This document shows, in pieces, positions 10,441-24,300 of a DNA stretch of 64,000 nt. The translations under genes and the position numbers were made by a program. Within the stretch, counting starts at the first letter, position 1. Each line of letters begins with the position of its first letter. This DNA is from Nephrocerus scutellatus (Eukaryota; Arthropoda; Insecta; Diptera; Pipunculidae), in contig OX352763.1 in assembly GCA_947095585.1 (NCBI GenBank), positions 59,615,016 through 59,679,015 on the forward strand, given 5' to 3'. The notes under the pieces are model-generated. The model was given only the letters and a program-made list of their open reading frames with translations. It did not search any database and was not told the DNA's origin.

Positions 10441-13400
10441 ATTTGGAGGTTCTCTGTCAAGCGGATTGGTAAGTTCCCAGATATGTCTCACTAAATTGAC
10501 CCACACCTGTGTCTTCCTAAAGGAATAATCTATCGAATAGAGTTTGTTAGATTACATTGCAGAGGGGAAGAGGCATTTGTGCATCGGTTTGAACTTTTGT
10601 TATTTTTATGAAATTCTTCAATTTGGAGGTTCCCTGTCAAGCGAATTGGTCAGTTCCCAGAGATGTCTCACTAAATTGACCCACATCTGTGTCTTCCTAA
10701 AGGAATAATCTATCGAATAGAGTTTGTTAGATTACATTGCAGAGGGGAAGAGGCATTTGTGCATCGGTTTGAACTTTTGTTATTTTTATGAAATTCTTCA
10801 ATTTGGAGGTTCCCTGTCAAGCGGATTGGCCAGTTCCCAGAGATGTCTCACTAAATTGACCCACACCTGTGTCTTCCTAAAAGAATAATCTATCGAATAG
10901 AGTTTGCTAGATTACATTGCAGAGGGGAAGAGGCATTTGTGCATCGGTTTGAACTTTTGTTATTTTTATGAAATTCTTCAATTTGGAGTTTCCCTGTCAA
11001 GCGGATTGGCCAGTTTCCAGAGATGTCTCACTAAATTGACCCACACCTGTGTCTTCCTAAAGGAATAATCTATCGAATAGAGTTTGTTAGATTACATTGC
11101 AGAGGGGAAGAGGCATTTGTGCATCGGTTTGAACTTTTGTTATTTTTATGAAATTCTTCAATTTGGAGGTTCTCTGTCGAGCGGATTGGCCAGTTCCCAG
11201 AGATGTCTCACTATATTGACCCACACCTGTGTCTTCCTAAAGGAATAATCTATTGAATAGAGTTTGTTGGATTACATTACAGAGGGGAAGAGGCATTTGT
11301 GCATCGGTTTGAACTTTTGTTATTTTCATGAAATTCTTCAATTTGGAGGTTCTCTGTCAAGCGGATTGGTAAGTTCCCAGACATGTCTCACTAAATTGAC
11401 CCACACCCCTGTCTTCCTAAAGGAATAATCTATCGAATAGAGTTTGTTAGATTACATTGCAGAGGGGAAGAGGCATTTGTGCATCGGTTTGAACTTTTGT
11501 TATTTTTATGAAATTCTTCAATTTGGAGGTTCTCTGTCAAGCGGATTGGCCAGTTCCCAGAGATGTCTCACTAAATTGACCCACACCTGTGTCTTCCTAA
11601 AGGAATATTCTATCGAATAGAGTTTGTTAGATTACATTGCATAGGGCAAGAGGCATTTGTGCATTGGTTTGAACTTTTGTTATTTTTATGAAATTCTTCA
11701 ATTTGGAGGTTCTCTGTCAAGGGGATTGGCCAGTTCCCAGAGATGTCTCACTAAATTGACTCACACCTTTGTCTTCCTAAAGGAATAATCTATTGAATAG
11801 AGTTTGTTGAATTACATTGCAGAGGGGAAGAGGCATTTGTGCATCGGTTTGCACTTTTGTTATTTTCATGAAATTCTTCAATTTGGAGGTTCTCTGTCAA
11901 GCGGATTGGTAAGTTCCCAGAGATGTCTCACTAAATTGACCCACACCTGTGTCTTCCTAAAGGAATAATCTATCGAATAGAGTTTGTTAGATTACATTGC
12001 AGAGAGGAAGAGGCATTTGTGCATCGGTTTGAACTTTTGTTATTTTTATGAAATTCTTCAATTTGGAGGTTCTCTGTCAAGCGGATTGGCCAGTTCTCAG
12101 AGATGTCTCACTAAATTGACCCACACCTGTGTCTTCCTAAAGGAATAATCTATCGAATAGAGTTTGTTAGATTACATTGCAGAGAGGAAGAGGCATTTGT
12201 GCATCGGTTTGAACTTTTGTTATTTTTATGAAAATCTTCAATTTGGAGGTTCTCTGTCAAGCGGATTGGCCAGTTCCCAGAGATGTCTCACTAAATTGAC
12301 CCACACCTGTGTCTTCCTAAAAGAATAATCTATCGAAACGAGTTTGTTAGATTACATTGCAGAGGGGAAGAGGCATTTGTGCATTGGTTTGAACTTTTGT
12401 TATTTTTATGAAATTTTTCAATTTGGAGGTTCTCTGTCAAGCGGATTGGTAAATTCCCAGAGATGTCTCACTAAATTGACCCATACCTGTGTCTTCCCAA
12501 AGGAATAATCTATCGAATACAGTTTGTTAGATTACATTGCAGAGGGGAAGAGGCATTTGTGCATCGGTTTGAACTTTTGTTATTTTTATGAAATTCTTCA
12601 ATTTGGAGGTTCTCTGTCAAGCGGATTGGCCAGTACCCAGAGATGTCTCACTAAATTGACCCACACCTGTGTCTTCCTAAAGGAATAATCTATCGAATAG
12701 AGTTTGTTAGATTACATTGCATAGGGGAAGAGGCATTTGTGCATTGGTTTGAACTTTTGTTATTTTTATGAAATTCTTCAATTTGGAGGTTCTCTGTCAA
12801 GGGGATTGGCCAGTTCCCAGAGATGTCTCACTAAATTGACCCACACCGGTGTCTTCCTAAAGGAATAATCTATCGAATAGAGTTTGTTAGATTACATTGC
12901 AGAGGTGAAGAGGCATTTGTGCATCGGTTTGAACTTTTGTTATTTTCATGAAATTCTTCAATTTGGAGGTTCTCTGTCAAGCGGATTGGCCAGTTGCCAG
13001 AGATGTCTCACTAAATTGACCCACACCTGTGTCTTCCTAAAGGAACAATCTATCGAATAGAGTTTGTTAGATTACATTGCAGAGGGGAAGAGGCATTTGT
13101 GCATTGGTTTGAACTTTTGTTATTTTTATGAAATTCTTCAATTTGGAGGTTCTCTGTCAAGCGGATTGGTAAGTTCCCAGAGATGTCTCACTAAATTGAC
13201 CCACACCTGTGTCTTCCTAAAAGAATAATCTATCGAATAGAGTTTGTTAGATTACATTGCAGAGGGGAAGAGGCATTTGTGCATCGGTTTGAACTTTTGT
13301 TATTTTCATGAAATTCTTCAATTTGGAGGTTCTCTGTCAAGCGGATTGGTAAGTTCCCAGATATGTCTCACTAAATTGACCCACACCTGTGTCTTCCTAA

Positions 13401-16200
13401 AGGAATAATCTATCGAATAGAGTTTGTTAGATTACATTGCAGAGGGGAAGAGGCATTTGTGCATCGGTTTGAACTTTTGTTATTTTTATGAAATTCTTCA
13501 ATTTGGAGGTTCCCTGTCAAGCGAATTGGTCAGTTCCCAGAGATGTCTCACTAAATTGACCCACATCTGTGTCTTCCTAAAGGAATAATCTATCGAATAG
13601 AGTTTGTTAGATTACATTGCAGAGGGGAAGAGGCATTTGTGCATCGGTTTGAACTTTTGTTATTTTTATGAAATTCTTCAATTTGGAGGTTCCCTGTCAA
13701 GCGGATTGGCCAGTTCCCAGAGATGTCTCACTAAATTGACCCACACCTGTGTCTTCCTAAAAGAATAATCTATCGAATAGAGTTTGCTAGATTACATTGC
13801 AGAGGGGAAGAGGCATTTGTGCATCGGTTTGAACTTTTGTTATTTTTATGAAATTCTTCAATTTGGAGTTTCCCTGTCAAGCGGATTGGCCAGTTTCCAG
13901 AGATGTCTCACTAAATTGACCCACACCTGTGTCTTCCTAAAGGAATAATCTATCGAATAGAGTTTGTTAGATTACATTGCAGAGGGGAAGAGGCATTTGT
14001 GCATCGGTTTGAACTTTTGTTATTTTTATGAAATTCTTCAATTTGGAGGTTCTCTGTCGAGCGGATTGGCCAGTTCCCAGAGATGTCTCACTATATTGAC
14101 CCACACCTGTGTCTTCCTAAAGGAATAATCTATTGAATAGAGTTTGTTGGATTACATTACAGAGGGGAAGAGGCATTTGTGCATCGGTTTGAACTTTTGT
14201 TATTTTCATGAAATTCTTCAATTTGGAGGTTCTCTGTCAAGCGGATTGGTAAGTTCCCAGACATGTTTCACTAAATTGACCCACACCTCTGTCTTCCTAA
14301 AGGAATAATCTATCGAATAGAGTTTGTTAGATTACATTGCAGAGGGGAAGAGGCATTTGTGCATCGGTTTGAACTTTTGTTATTTTTATGAAATTCTTCA
14401 ATTTGGAGGTTCTCTGTCAAGCGGATTGGCCAGTTCCCAGAGATGTCTCACTAAATTGACCCACACCTGTGTCTTCCTAAAGGAATATTCTATCGAATAG
14501 AGTTTGTTAGATTACATTGCATAGGGCAAGAGGCATTTGTGCATTGGTTTGAACTTTTGTTATTTTTATGAAATTCTTCAATTTGGAGGTTCTCTGTCAA
14601 GGGGATTGGCCAGTTCCCAGAGATGTCTCACTAAATTGACTCACACCTGTGTCTTCCTAAAGGAATAATCTATTGAATAGAGTTTGTTGAATTACATTGC
14701 AGAGGGGAAGAGGCATTTGTGCATCGGTTTGCACTTTTGTTATTTTCATGAAATTCTTCAATTTGGAGGTTCTCTGTCAAGCGGATTGGTAAGTTCCCAG
14801 AGATGTCTCACTAAATTGACCCACACCTGTGTCTTCCTAAAGGAATAATCTATCGAATAGAGTTTGTTAGATTACATTGCAGAGAGGAAGAGGCATTTGT
14901 GCATCGGTTTGAACTTTTGTTATTTTTATGAAATTCTTCAATTTGGAGGTTCTCTGTCAAGCGGATTGGCCAGTTCTCAGAGATGTCTCACTAAATTGAC
15001 CCACACCTGTGTCTTCCTAAAGGAATAATCTATCGAATAGAGTTTGTTAGATTACATTGCAGAGAGGAAGAGGCATTTGTGCATCGGTTTGAACTTTTGT
15101 TATTTTTATGAAAATCTTCAATTTGGAGGTTCTCTGTCAAGCGGATTGGCCAGTTCCCAGAGATGTCTCACTAAATTGACCCACACCTGTGTCTTCCTAA
15201 AAGAATAATCTATCGAAACGAGTTTGTTAGATTACATTGCAGAGGGGAAGAGGCATTTGTGCATTGGTTTGAACTTTTGTTATTTTTATGAAATTTTTCA
15301 ATTTGGAGGTTCTCTGTCAAGCGGATTGGTAAATTCCCAGAGATGTCTCACTAAATTGACCCATACCTGTGTCTTCCCAAAGGAATAATCTATCGAATAC
15401 AGTTTGTTAGATTACATTGCAGAGGGGAAGAGGCATTTGTGCATCGGTTTGAACTTTTGTTATTTTTATGAAATTCTTCAATTTGGAGGTTCTCTGTCAA
15501 GCGGATTGGCCAGTACCCAGAGATGTCTCACTAAATTGACCCACACCTGTGTCTTCCTAAAGGAATAATCTATCGAATAGAGTTTGTTAGATTACATTGC
15601 ATAGGGGAAGAGGCATTTGTGCATTGGTTTGAACTTTTGTTATTTTTATGAAATTCTTCAATTTGGAGGTTCTCTGTCAAGGGGATTGGCCAGTTCCCAG
15701 AGATGTCTCACTAAATTGACCCACACCGGTGTCTTCCTAAAGGAATAATCTATCGAATAGAGTTTGTTAGATTACATTGCAGAGGTGAAGAGGCATTTGT
15801 GCATCGGTTTGAACTTTTGTTATTTTCATGAAATTCTTCAATTTGGAGGTTCTCTGTCAAGCGGATTGGCCAGTTGCCAGAGATGTCTCACTAAATTGAC
15901 CCACACCTGTGTCTTCCTAAAGGAACAATCTATCGAATAGAGTTTGTTAGATTACATTGCAGAGGGGAAGAGGCATTTGTGCATTGGTTTGAACTTTTGT
16001 TATTTTTATGAAATTCTTCAATTTGGAGGTTCTCTGTCAAGCGGATTGGTAAGTTCCCAGAGATGTCTCACTAAATTGACCCACACCTGTGTCTTCCTAA
16101 AAGAATAATCTATCGAATAGAGTTTGTTAGATTACATTGCAGAGGGGAAGAGGCATTTGTGCATCGGTTTGAACTTTTGTTATTTTCATGAAATTCTTCA
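10441..16200 (+). repeat. 16-mer HOR, 2880 bp period, two full copies
   Basis: Compared line by line, 10441-13320 and 13321-16200 differ at only three places I can see: GTCTCA against GTTTCA at about 11387, CACCCCTG against CACCTCTG at about 11408, and CACCTTTG against CACCTGTG at about 11769. Rare markers in both copies include CTGTCGAGCG, GATTACATTACAG, GGAATATTC, GCATAGGGCAAG, GTTTGCACTT and CAGTTGCCAG. The match extends left into the unit before 10441, which places the breakpoint inside a monomer near 10381. About 99.9% identity implies recent duplication. Confidence 0.95.
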
Positions 16201-17640
16201 ATTTGGAGGTTCTCTGTCAAGCGGATTGGCCAGTTCCCAGAGATGTCTCACTAAATTGACCCACACCTGTGTCTTCCTAGAAGAATAATCTATCGAATAG
16301 AGTTTGCTAGATTACATTGCAGAGGGGAAGAGGCATTTGTGCATCGGTTTGGACTTTTGTTATTTTTATGAAATTCTTCAATTTGGAGTTTCTCTGTCAA
16401 GCGGATTGGCCAGTTTCCAGAGATGTCTCACTAAATTGACCCACACCTGTGTCTTCCTAAAGGAATAATCTATCGAATAGAGTTTGTTAGATTACATTGC
16501 AGAGGGGAAGAGGCATTTGTGCATCGGTTTGAACTTTTGTTATTTTTATGAAATTCTTCAATTTGGAGGTTCTCTGTCAAGCGGATTGGCCAGTTCCCAG
16601 AGATGTCTCACTTTATTGACCCACACCTGTGTCTTCCTAAAGGAATAATCTATTGAATAGAGTTTGTTGGATTACAATGCAGAGGGGAAGAGGCATTTGT
16701 GCATCGGTTTGAACTTTTGTTATTTTCATGAAATTCGTCAATTTGGAGGTTCTCTGTCAAGCGGATTGGTAAGTTCCCAGAGATGTCTCACTAAATTGAC
16801 CCACAACTGTGTCTTCCTAAAGGAATAATCTATCGAATAGAGTTTCTTAGATTACATTGCAGAGGGGAAGAGGCATTTGTGCATCGGTTTGAACTTTTGT
16901 TATTTTTATGAAATTCTTCAATTTGGAGGTTCTCTGTTAAGCGGATTGGTCAGTTCCCAGAGATGTCTCACTAAACTGACCCACAGCTGTGTCTTCCTAA
17001 AGAAATAATCTATCGAATAGAGTTTGCTACATTACATTGCAGAGGGGAAGAGGCATTTTTGCATCGGTTTGAACTTTTGTTATTTTTATGAAATTCTTCA
17101 ATTTGGAGGTTCCCTGTCAAGCGGATTGGCCAGTTCCCAGAGATGACTCACTAAATTGACCCACACCTGTGTCTTCCTAAAGGAATAATCTATCGAATAG
17201 TTTTTGTTAGATTACATTGCAGAGGGGAAGAGGCATTTGTGCATCGGTTTGAACTTTTGTTATTTTTATGAAATTCTTCAATTTGGAGGTTCTCTGTCAA
17301 GCGGATTGGCCAGTTCCCAGAGATGTCTCACTAAATTGACCCACACCTGTGTCTTCCTAAAGGAATAATCTATCGAATAGAGTTTGTTAGATTACATTTC
17401 AGAGGGGAAGAGGCATTTGTGCATTGGTTTGAACTTTTGTTATTTTTATGAAATTCTTCAATTTGGAGGTTCTCTTTCAAGCGGATTGGCCAGTTCCCAG
17501 AGATGTCTCACTAAATTGACCCACACCTGTGTCTTCCTAAAGGAATAATCTATCGAATAGAGTTTGTGGGATTACATTGCAGAGGGGAAGAGGCATTTGT
17601 GCATCGGTTTGAACTTTTGTTATTTTTATGAAATTCTTCA
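16201..17640 (+). repeat. 8-monomer module, dispersed copy at 35467-36906
   Basis: The order is E, F, G with CTTTATTGAC, H with GTTTCTTAG, a CTGTTAAGCGG unit with CACAGCTG and CATTTTTGC, a unit with GATGACTCAC and AATAGTTTTTG, a unit with ACATTTCAG, and a unit with GTTTGTGGGATT. The same eight are at 35467-36906, 19266 bp away, with few differences (CTTTCAAG here, CTTTTAAG there). The rare CTTTATTGAC is found only in these two copies, showing common descent. Confidence 0.85.
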
Positions 17641-18300
17641 ATTTGGAGGTTCTCTGTTAAGCGGATTGGTCAGTTCCCAGAGATGTCTCACTAAACTGAC
17701 CCACACCTGTGTCTTCCTAAAGAAATAATCTATCGAATAGAGTTTGCTACATTACATTGCAGAGGGGAAGAGGCATTTTTGCATCGGTTTGAACTTTTGT
17801 TATTTTTATGAAATTCTTCAATTTGGAGGTTCCCTGTCAAGCGGATTGGCCAGTTCCCAGAGACGACTCACTAAAGTGACCCACACCTGTGTCTTCCTAA
17901 AGGAATACTCTATCGAATAGAGTTTGTTAGATTACATTGCAGAGGGGAAAAGGCATTTGTGCATCGGTTTGAACTTTTGTTATTTTCATGAAATTCTTCA
18001 ATTTGGAGGTTCTCTGTCAAGCGGATTGGCCAGTTGCCAGAGATGTCTCACTAAATTGACCCACACCTGTGTCTTCCTAAAGGAATAATCTATTGAATAG
18101 AGTTTGCTAGATTACATTGCAGAGAGGAAGAGGCATTTGTGCATCGGTTTGAACTTTTGTTATTTTTATGAAATTCTTCAATTTGGAGGTTCTCTGTCAA
18201 GCGGATTGGCCAGTTCTCAGAGATGTCTCACTAAATTGACCCACACCTGTGTCTTCCTAAAGGAATAATCTATCGAATAGAGTTTGCTAGATTACATTGC
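17641..18300 (+). repeat. Linker of about four monomers between 8-mer module and 24-mer block
   Basis: The units carry CTGTTAAGCGG with CTAAACTGAC and GCTACATT; GAGACGACTC with CTAAAGTGAC and GGGGAAAAGG; CAGTTGCCAG with AGAGAGGAAG; and CAGTTCTCAG. The same order is at 20521-21240 and 24841-25560 inside the 24-mer. GGAATACTC at about 17905 is private to this copy. Confidence 0.75.
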
Positions 18301-21300
18301 AGAGGGGAAGAGGCATTTGTGCATCGGTTTGGACTTTTGTTATTTTTATGAAATTCTTCAATTTGGAGTTTCCCTGTCAAGCGGATTGGCCAGTTTCCAG
18401 AGATGTCTCACTAAATTGACCCACACCTGTGTCTTCCTAAAGGAATAATCTATCGAATAGAGTTTGTTAGATTACATTGCAGAGGGGAAGAGGCATTTGT
18501 GCATCGGTTTGAACTTTTGTTATTTTTATGAAATTCTTCAATTTGGAGGTTCTCTGTCAAGCGGATTGGCCAGTTCCCAGAGATGTCTCACTATATTGAC
18601 CCACACCTGTGTCTTCCTAAAGGAATAATCTATTGAATAGAGTTTGTTGGATTACAATGCAGAGGGGAAGAGGCATTTGTGCATCGGTTTGAACTTTTGT
18701 TATTTTCATGAAATTCGTCAATTTGGAGGTTCTCTGTCAAGCGGATTGGTAAGTTCCCAGAGATGTCTCACTAAATTGACCCACAACTGTGTCTTCCTAA
18801 AGGAATAATCTATCGAATAGAGTTTGTTAGATTACATTGCAGAGGGGAAGAGGCATTTGTGCATCGGTTTGAACTTTTGTTATTTTTATGAAATTCTTCA
18901 ATTTGGAGGTTATCTGTCAAGCGGATTGGCCAGTTCCCAGAGATGTCTCACTAAATTGACCCACACCTGTGTCTTCCTAGAAGAATAATCTATCGAATAG
19001 AGTTTGCTAGATTACATTGCAGAGGGGAAGAGGCATTTGTGCATCGGTTTGGACTTTTGTTATTTTTATGAAATTCTTCAATTTGGAGTTTCCCTGTCAA
19101 GCGGATTGGCCAGTTTCCAGAGATGTCTCACTAAATTGACCCACACCTGTGTCTTCCTAAAGGAATAATCTATCGAATAGAGTTTGTTAGATTACATTGC
19201 AGAGGGGAAGAGGCATTTGTGCATCGGTTTGAACTTTTGTTATTTTTATGAAATTCTTCAATTTGGAGGTTCTCTGTCAAGCGGATTGGCCAGTTCCCAG
19301 AGATGTCTCACTATATTGACCCACACCTGTGTCTTCCTAAAGGAATAATCTATTGAATAGAGTTTGTTGGATTACAATGCAGAGGGGAAGAGGCATTTGT
19401 GCATCGGTTTGAACTTTTGTTATTTTCATGAAATTCGTCAATTTGGAGGTTCTCTGTCAAGCGGATTGGTAAGTTCCCAGAGATGTCTCACTAAATTGAC
19501 CCACAACTGTGTCTTCCTAAAGGAATAATCTATCGAATAGAGTTTGTTAGATTACATTGCAGAGGGGAAGAGGCATTTGTGCATCGGTTTGAACTTTTGT
19601 TATTTTCATGAAATTCTTCAATTTGGAGTTTCCCTGTCAAGCGGATTGGCCAGTTTCCAGAGATGTCTCACTAAATTGACCCACACCTGTGTCTTCCTAA
19701 AGGAATAATCTATCGAATAGAGTTTGTTAGATTACATTGCAGAGGGGAAGAGGCATTTGTGCATCGGTTTGAACTTTTGTTATTTTTATGAAATTCTTCA
19801 ATTTGGAGGTTCTCTGTCAAGCGGATTGGCCAGTTCCCAGAGATGTCTCACTATATTGACCCACACCTGTGTCTTCCTAAAGGAATAATCTATTGAATAG
19901 AGTTTGTTGGATTACAATGCAGAGGGGAAGAGGCATTTGTGCATCGGTTTGAACTTTTGTTATTTTCATGAAATTCGTCAATTTGGAGGTTCTCTGTCAA
20001 GCGGATTGGTAAGTTCCCAGAGATGTCTCACTAAATTGACCCACAACTGTGTCTTCCTAAAGGAATAATCTATCGAATAGAGTTTGTTAGATTACATTGC
20101 AGAGGGGAAGAGGCATTTGTGCATCGGTTTGAACTTTTGTTATTTTTATGAAATTCTTCAATTTGGAGGTTATCTGTCAAGCGGATTGGCCAGTTCCCAG
20201 AGATGTCTCACTAAATTGACCCACACCTGTGTCTTCCTAAAGGAATAATCTATCGAATAGAGTTTGTTAGATTACATTGCATAGGGGAAGAGGCATTTGT
20301 GCATTGGTTTGAACTTTTGTTATTTTTATGAAATTCTTCAATTTGGAGGTTCTCTGTCAAGGGGATTGGTCAGTTCCCAGAGATGTCTCACTAAATTGAC
20401 CCACACCTGTGTCTTCCTAAAAGAATAATCTATCGAAGCGAGTTTGTTAGATTACATTGCAGAGGGGAAGAGGCATTTGTGCATCGGTTTGAACTTTTGT
20501 TATTTTTATGAAATTCTTCAATTTGGAGGTTCTCTGTTAAGCGGATTGGTCAGTTCCCAGAGATGTCTCACTAAACTGACCCACACCTGTGTCTTCCTAA
20601 AGAAATAATCTATCGAATAGAGTTTGCTACATTACATTGCAGAGGGGAAGAGGCATTTTTGCATCGGTTTGAACTTTTGTTATTTTTATGAAATTCTTCA
20701 ATTTGGAGGTTCCCTGTCAAGCGGATTGGCCAGTTCCCAGAGACGACTCACTAAAGTGACCCACACCTGTGTCTTCCTAAAGGAATAATCTATCGAATAG
20801 AGTTTGTTAGATTACATTGCAGAGGGGAAAAGGCATTTGTGCATCGGTTTGAACTTTTGTTATTTTCATGAAATTCTTCAATTTGGAGGTTCTCTGTCAA
20901 GCGGATTGGCCAGTTGCCAGAGATGTCTCACTAAATTGACCCACACCTGTGTCTTCCTAAAGGAATAATCTATTGAATAGAGTTTGCTAGATTACATTGC
21001 AGAGAGGAAGAGGCATTTGTGCATCGGTTTGAACTTTTGTTATTTTTATGAAATTCTTCAATTTGGAGGTTCTCTGTCAAGCGGATTGGCCAGTTCTCAG
21101 AGATGTCTCACTAAATTGACCCACACCTGTGTCTTCCTAAAGGAATAATCTATCGAATAGAGTTTGTAAGATTACAATGCAGAGGGGAACAGGCATTTGT
21201 GCATCGGTTTGAACTTTTGTTATTTTTATGAAATTCTTCAATTTGGAGGTTCCCTGTCAAGCGGATTGGCCAGTTCCCAGAGATGTCTCACTAAATTGAC

Positions 21301-24300
21301 CCACACCTGTGTCTTCCTAAAGGAATAATCTATCGAATAGTTTTTGTTAGATTACATTGCAGAGGGGAAGAGGCATTTGTGCATCGGTTTGAACTTTTGT
21401 TATTTTTATGAAATTCTTCAATTTGGAGGTTCTCTGTCAAGCGGATTGGCCAGTTCCCAGAGATGTCTCACTAAATTGACCCACACCTGTGTCTTCCTAA
21501 AGGAATAATCTATCGAATAGAGTTTGTTAGATTACATTGCAGAGGGGAAGAGGCATTTGTGCATCGGTTTGAACTTTTGTTATTTTTATGAAATTCTTCA
21601 ATTTGGAGGTTCTCTGTCAAGCGGATTGGTAAGTTCCCAGAGATGTCTCACTAAATTGACCCACACCTGTGTCTTCCTAAAAGAATAATCTATCGAATAG
21701 AGTTTGTTAGATTACATTGCAGAGGGGAAGAGGCATTTGTGCATCGGTTTGAACTTTTGTTATTTTCATGAAATTCTTCAATTTGGAGGTTCTCTGTCAA
21801 GCGGATTGGCCAGTTCCCAGAGATGTCTCACTAAATTGACCCACACCTGTGTCTTCCTAGAAGAATAATCTATCGAATAGAGTTTGCTAGATTACATTGC
21901 AGAGGGGAAGAGGCATTTGTGCATCGGTTTGGACTTTTGTTATTTTTATGAAATTCTTCAATTTGGAGTTTCCCTGTCAAGCGGATTGGCCAGTTTCCAG
22001 AGATGTCTCACTAAATTGACCCACACCTGTGTCTTCCTAAAGGAATAATCTATCGAATAGAGTTTGTTAGATTACATTGCAGAGGGGAAGAGGCATTTGT
22101 GCATCGGTTTGAACTTTTGTTATTTTTATGAAATTCTTCAATTTGGAGGTTCTCTGTCAAGCGGATTGGCCAGTTCCCAGAGATGTCTCACTATATTGAC
22201 CCACACCTGTGTCTTCCTAAAGGAATAATCTATTGAATAGAGTTTGTTGGATTACAATGCAGAGGGGAAGAGGCATTTGTGCATCGGTTTGAACTTTTGT
22301 TATTTTCATGAAATTCGTCAATTTGGAGGTTCTCTGTCAAGCGGATTGGTAAGTTCCCAGAGATGTCTCACTAAATTGACCCACAACTGTGTCTTCCTAA
22401 AGGAATAATCTATCGAATAGAGTTTGTTAGATTACATTGCAGAGGGGAAGAGGCATTTGTGCATCGGTTTGAACTTTTGTTATTTTTATGAAATTCTTCA
22501 ATTTGGAGGTTATCTGTCAAGCGGATTGGCCAGTTCCCAGAGATGTCTCACTAAATTGACCCACACCTGTGTCTTCCTAGAAGAATAATCTATCGAATAG
22601 AGTTTGCTAGATTACATTGCAGAGGGGAAGAGGCATTTGTGCATCGGTTTGGACTTTTGTTATTTTTATGAAATTCTTCAATTTGGAGTTTCCCTGTCAA
22701 GCGGATTGGCCAGTTTCCAGAGATGTCTCACTAAATTGACCCACACCTGTGTCTTCCTAAAGGAATAATCTATCGAATAGAGTTTGTTAGATTACATTGC
22801 AGAGGGGAAGAGGCATTTGTGCATCGGTTTGAACTTTTGTTATTTTTATGAAATTCTTCAATTTGGAGGTTCTCTGTCAAGCGGATTGGCCAGTTCCCAG
22901 AGATGTCTCACTATATTGACCCACACCTGTGTCTTCCTAAAGGAATAATCTATTGAATAGAGTTTGTTGGATTACAATGCAGAGGGGAAGAGGCATTTGT
23001 GCATCGGTTTGAACTTTTGTTATTTTCATGAAATTCGTCAATTTGGAGGTTCTCTGTCAAGCGGATTGGTAAGTTCCCAGAGATGTCTCACTAAATTGAC
23101 CCACAACTGTGTCTTCCTAAAGGAATAATCTATCGAATAGAGTTTGTTAGATTACATTGCAGAGGGGAAGAGGCATTTGTGCATCGGTTTGAACTTTTGT
23201 TATTTTTATGAAATTCTTCAATTTGGAGGTTATCTGTCAAGCGGATTGGCCAGTTCCCAGAGATGTCTCACTAAATTGACCCACACCTGTGTCTTCCTAG
23301 AAGAATAATCTATCGAATAGAGTTTGCTAGATTACATTGCAGAGGGGAAGAGGCATTTGTGCATCGGTTTGGACTTTTGTTATTTTTATGAAATTCTTCA
23401 ATTTGGAGTTTCCCTGTCAAGCGGATTGGCCAGTTTCCAGAGATGTCTCACTAAATTGACCCACACCTGTGTCTTCCTAAAGGAATAATCTATCGAATAG
23501 AGTTTGTTAGATTACATTGCAGAGGGGAAGAGGCATTTGTGCATCGGTTTGAACTTTTGTTATTTTTATGAAATTCTTCAATTTGGAGGTTCTCTGTCAA
23601 GCGGATTGGCCAGTTCCCAGAGATGTCTCACTATATTGACCCACACCTGTGTCTTCCTAAAGGAATAATCTATTGAATAGAGTTTGTTGGATTACAATGC
23701 AGAGGGGAAGAGGCATTTGTGCATCGGTTTGAACTTTTGTTATTTTCATGAAATTCGTCAATTTGGAGGTTCTCTGTCAAGCGGATTGGTAAGTTCCCAG
23801 AGATGTCTCACTAAATTGACCCACAACTGTGTCTTCCTAAAGGAATAATCTATCGAATAGAGTTTGTTAGATTACATTGCAGAGGGGAAGAGGCATTTGT
23901 GCATCGGTTTGAACTTTTGTTATTTTCATGAAATTCTTCAATTTGGAGTTTCCCTGTCAAGCGGATTGGCCAGTTTCCAGAGATGTCTCACTAAATTGAC
24001 CCACACCTGTGTCTTCCTAAAGGAATAATCTATCGAATAGAGTTTGTTAGATTACATTGCAGAGGGGAAGAGGCATTTGTGCATCGGTTTGAACTTTTGT
24101 TATTTTTATGAAATTCTTCAATTTGGAGGTTCTCTGTCAAGCGGATTGGCCAGTTCCCAGAGATGTCTCACTATATTGACCCACACCTGTGTCTTCCTAA
24201 AGGAATAATCTATTGAATAGAGTTTGTTGGATTACAATGCAGAGGGGAAGAGGCATTTGTGCATCGGTTTGAACTTTTGTTATTTTCATGAAATTCGTCA

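Larger units (their letters stand above)
9002..11160 (+). repeat. 15-mer family, monomers 1 to 12 in order
   Basis: Using the monomer numbers defined for 49865-59401, these twelve units run 1 (CACTTGTG, 179 bp), 2 (TTCACAG, GTAAGATT), 3 (GCGCATTGG), 4 (GCGAATTGG, AAGAAATAA), 5 (consensus), 6 (TCCCTG, TTTGCTAG, GCATTGG), 7 (F type), 8 (CTATATTGAC, GTTGAATTAC), 9 (CAGATATGTC), 10 (GCGAATTGG, AAGGAATAA), 11 (TTTGCTAG, GCATCGG) and 12 (F type). The order then departs from the 15-mer. The stretch overlaps the start of the 16-mer block, so part of the 15-mer was captured in the 16-mer. Confidence 0.8.
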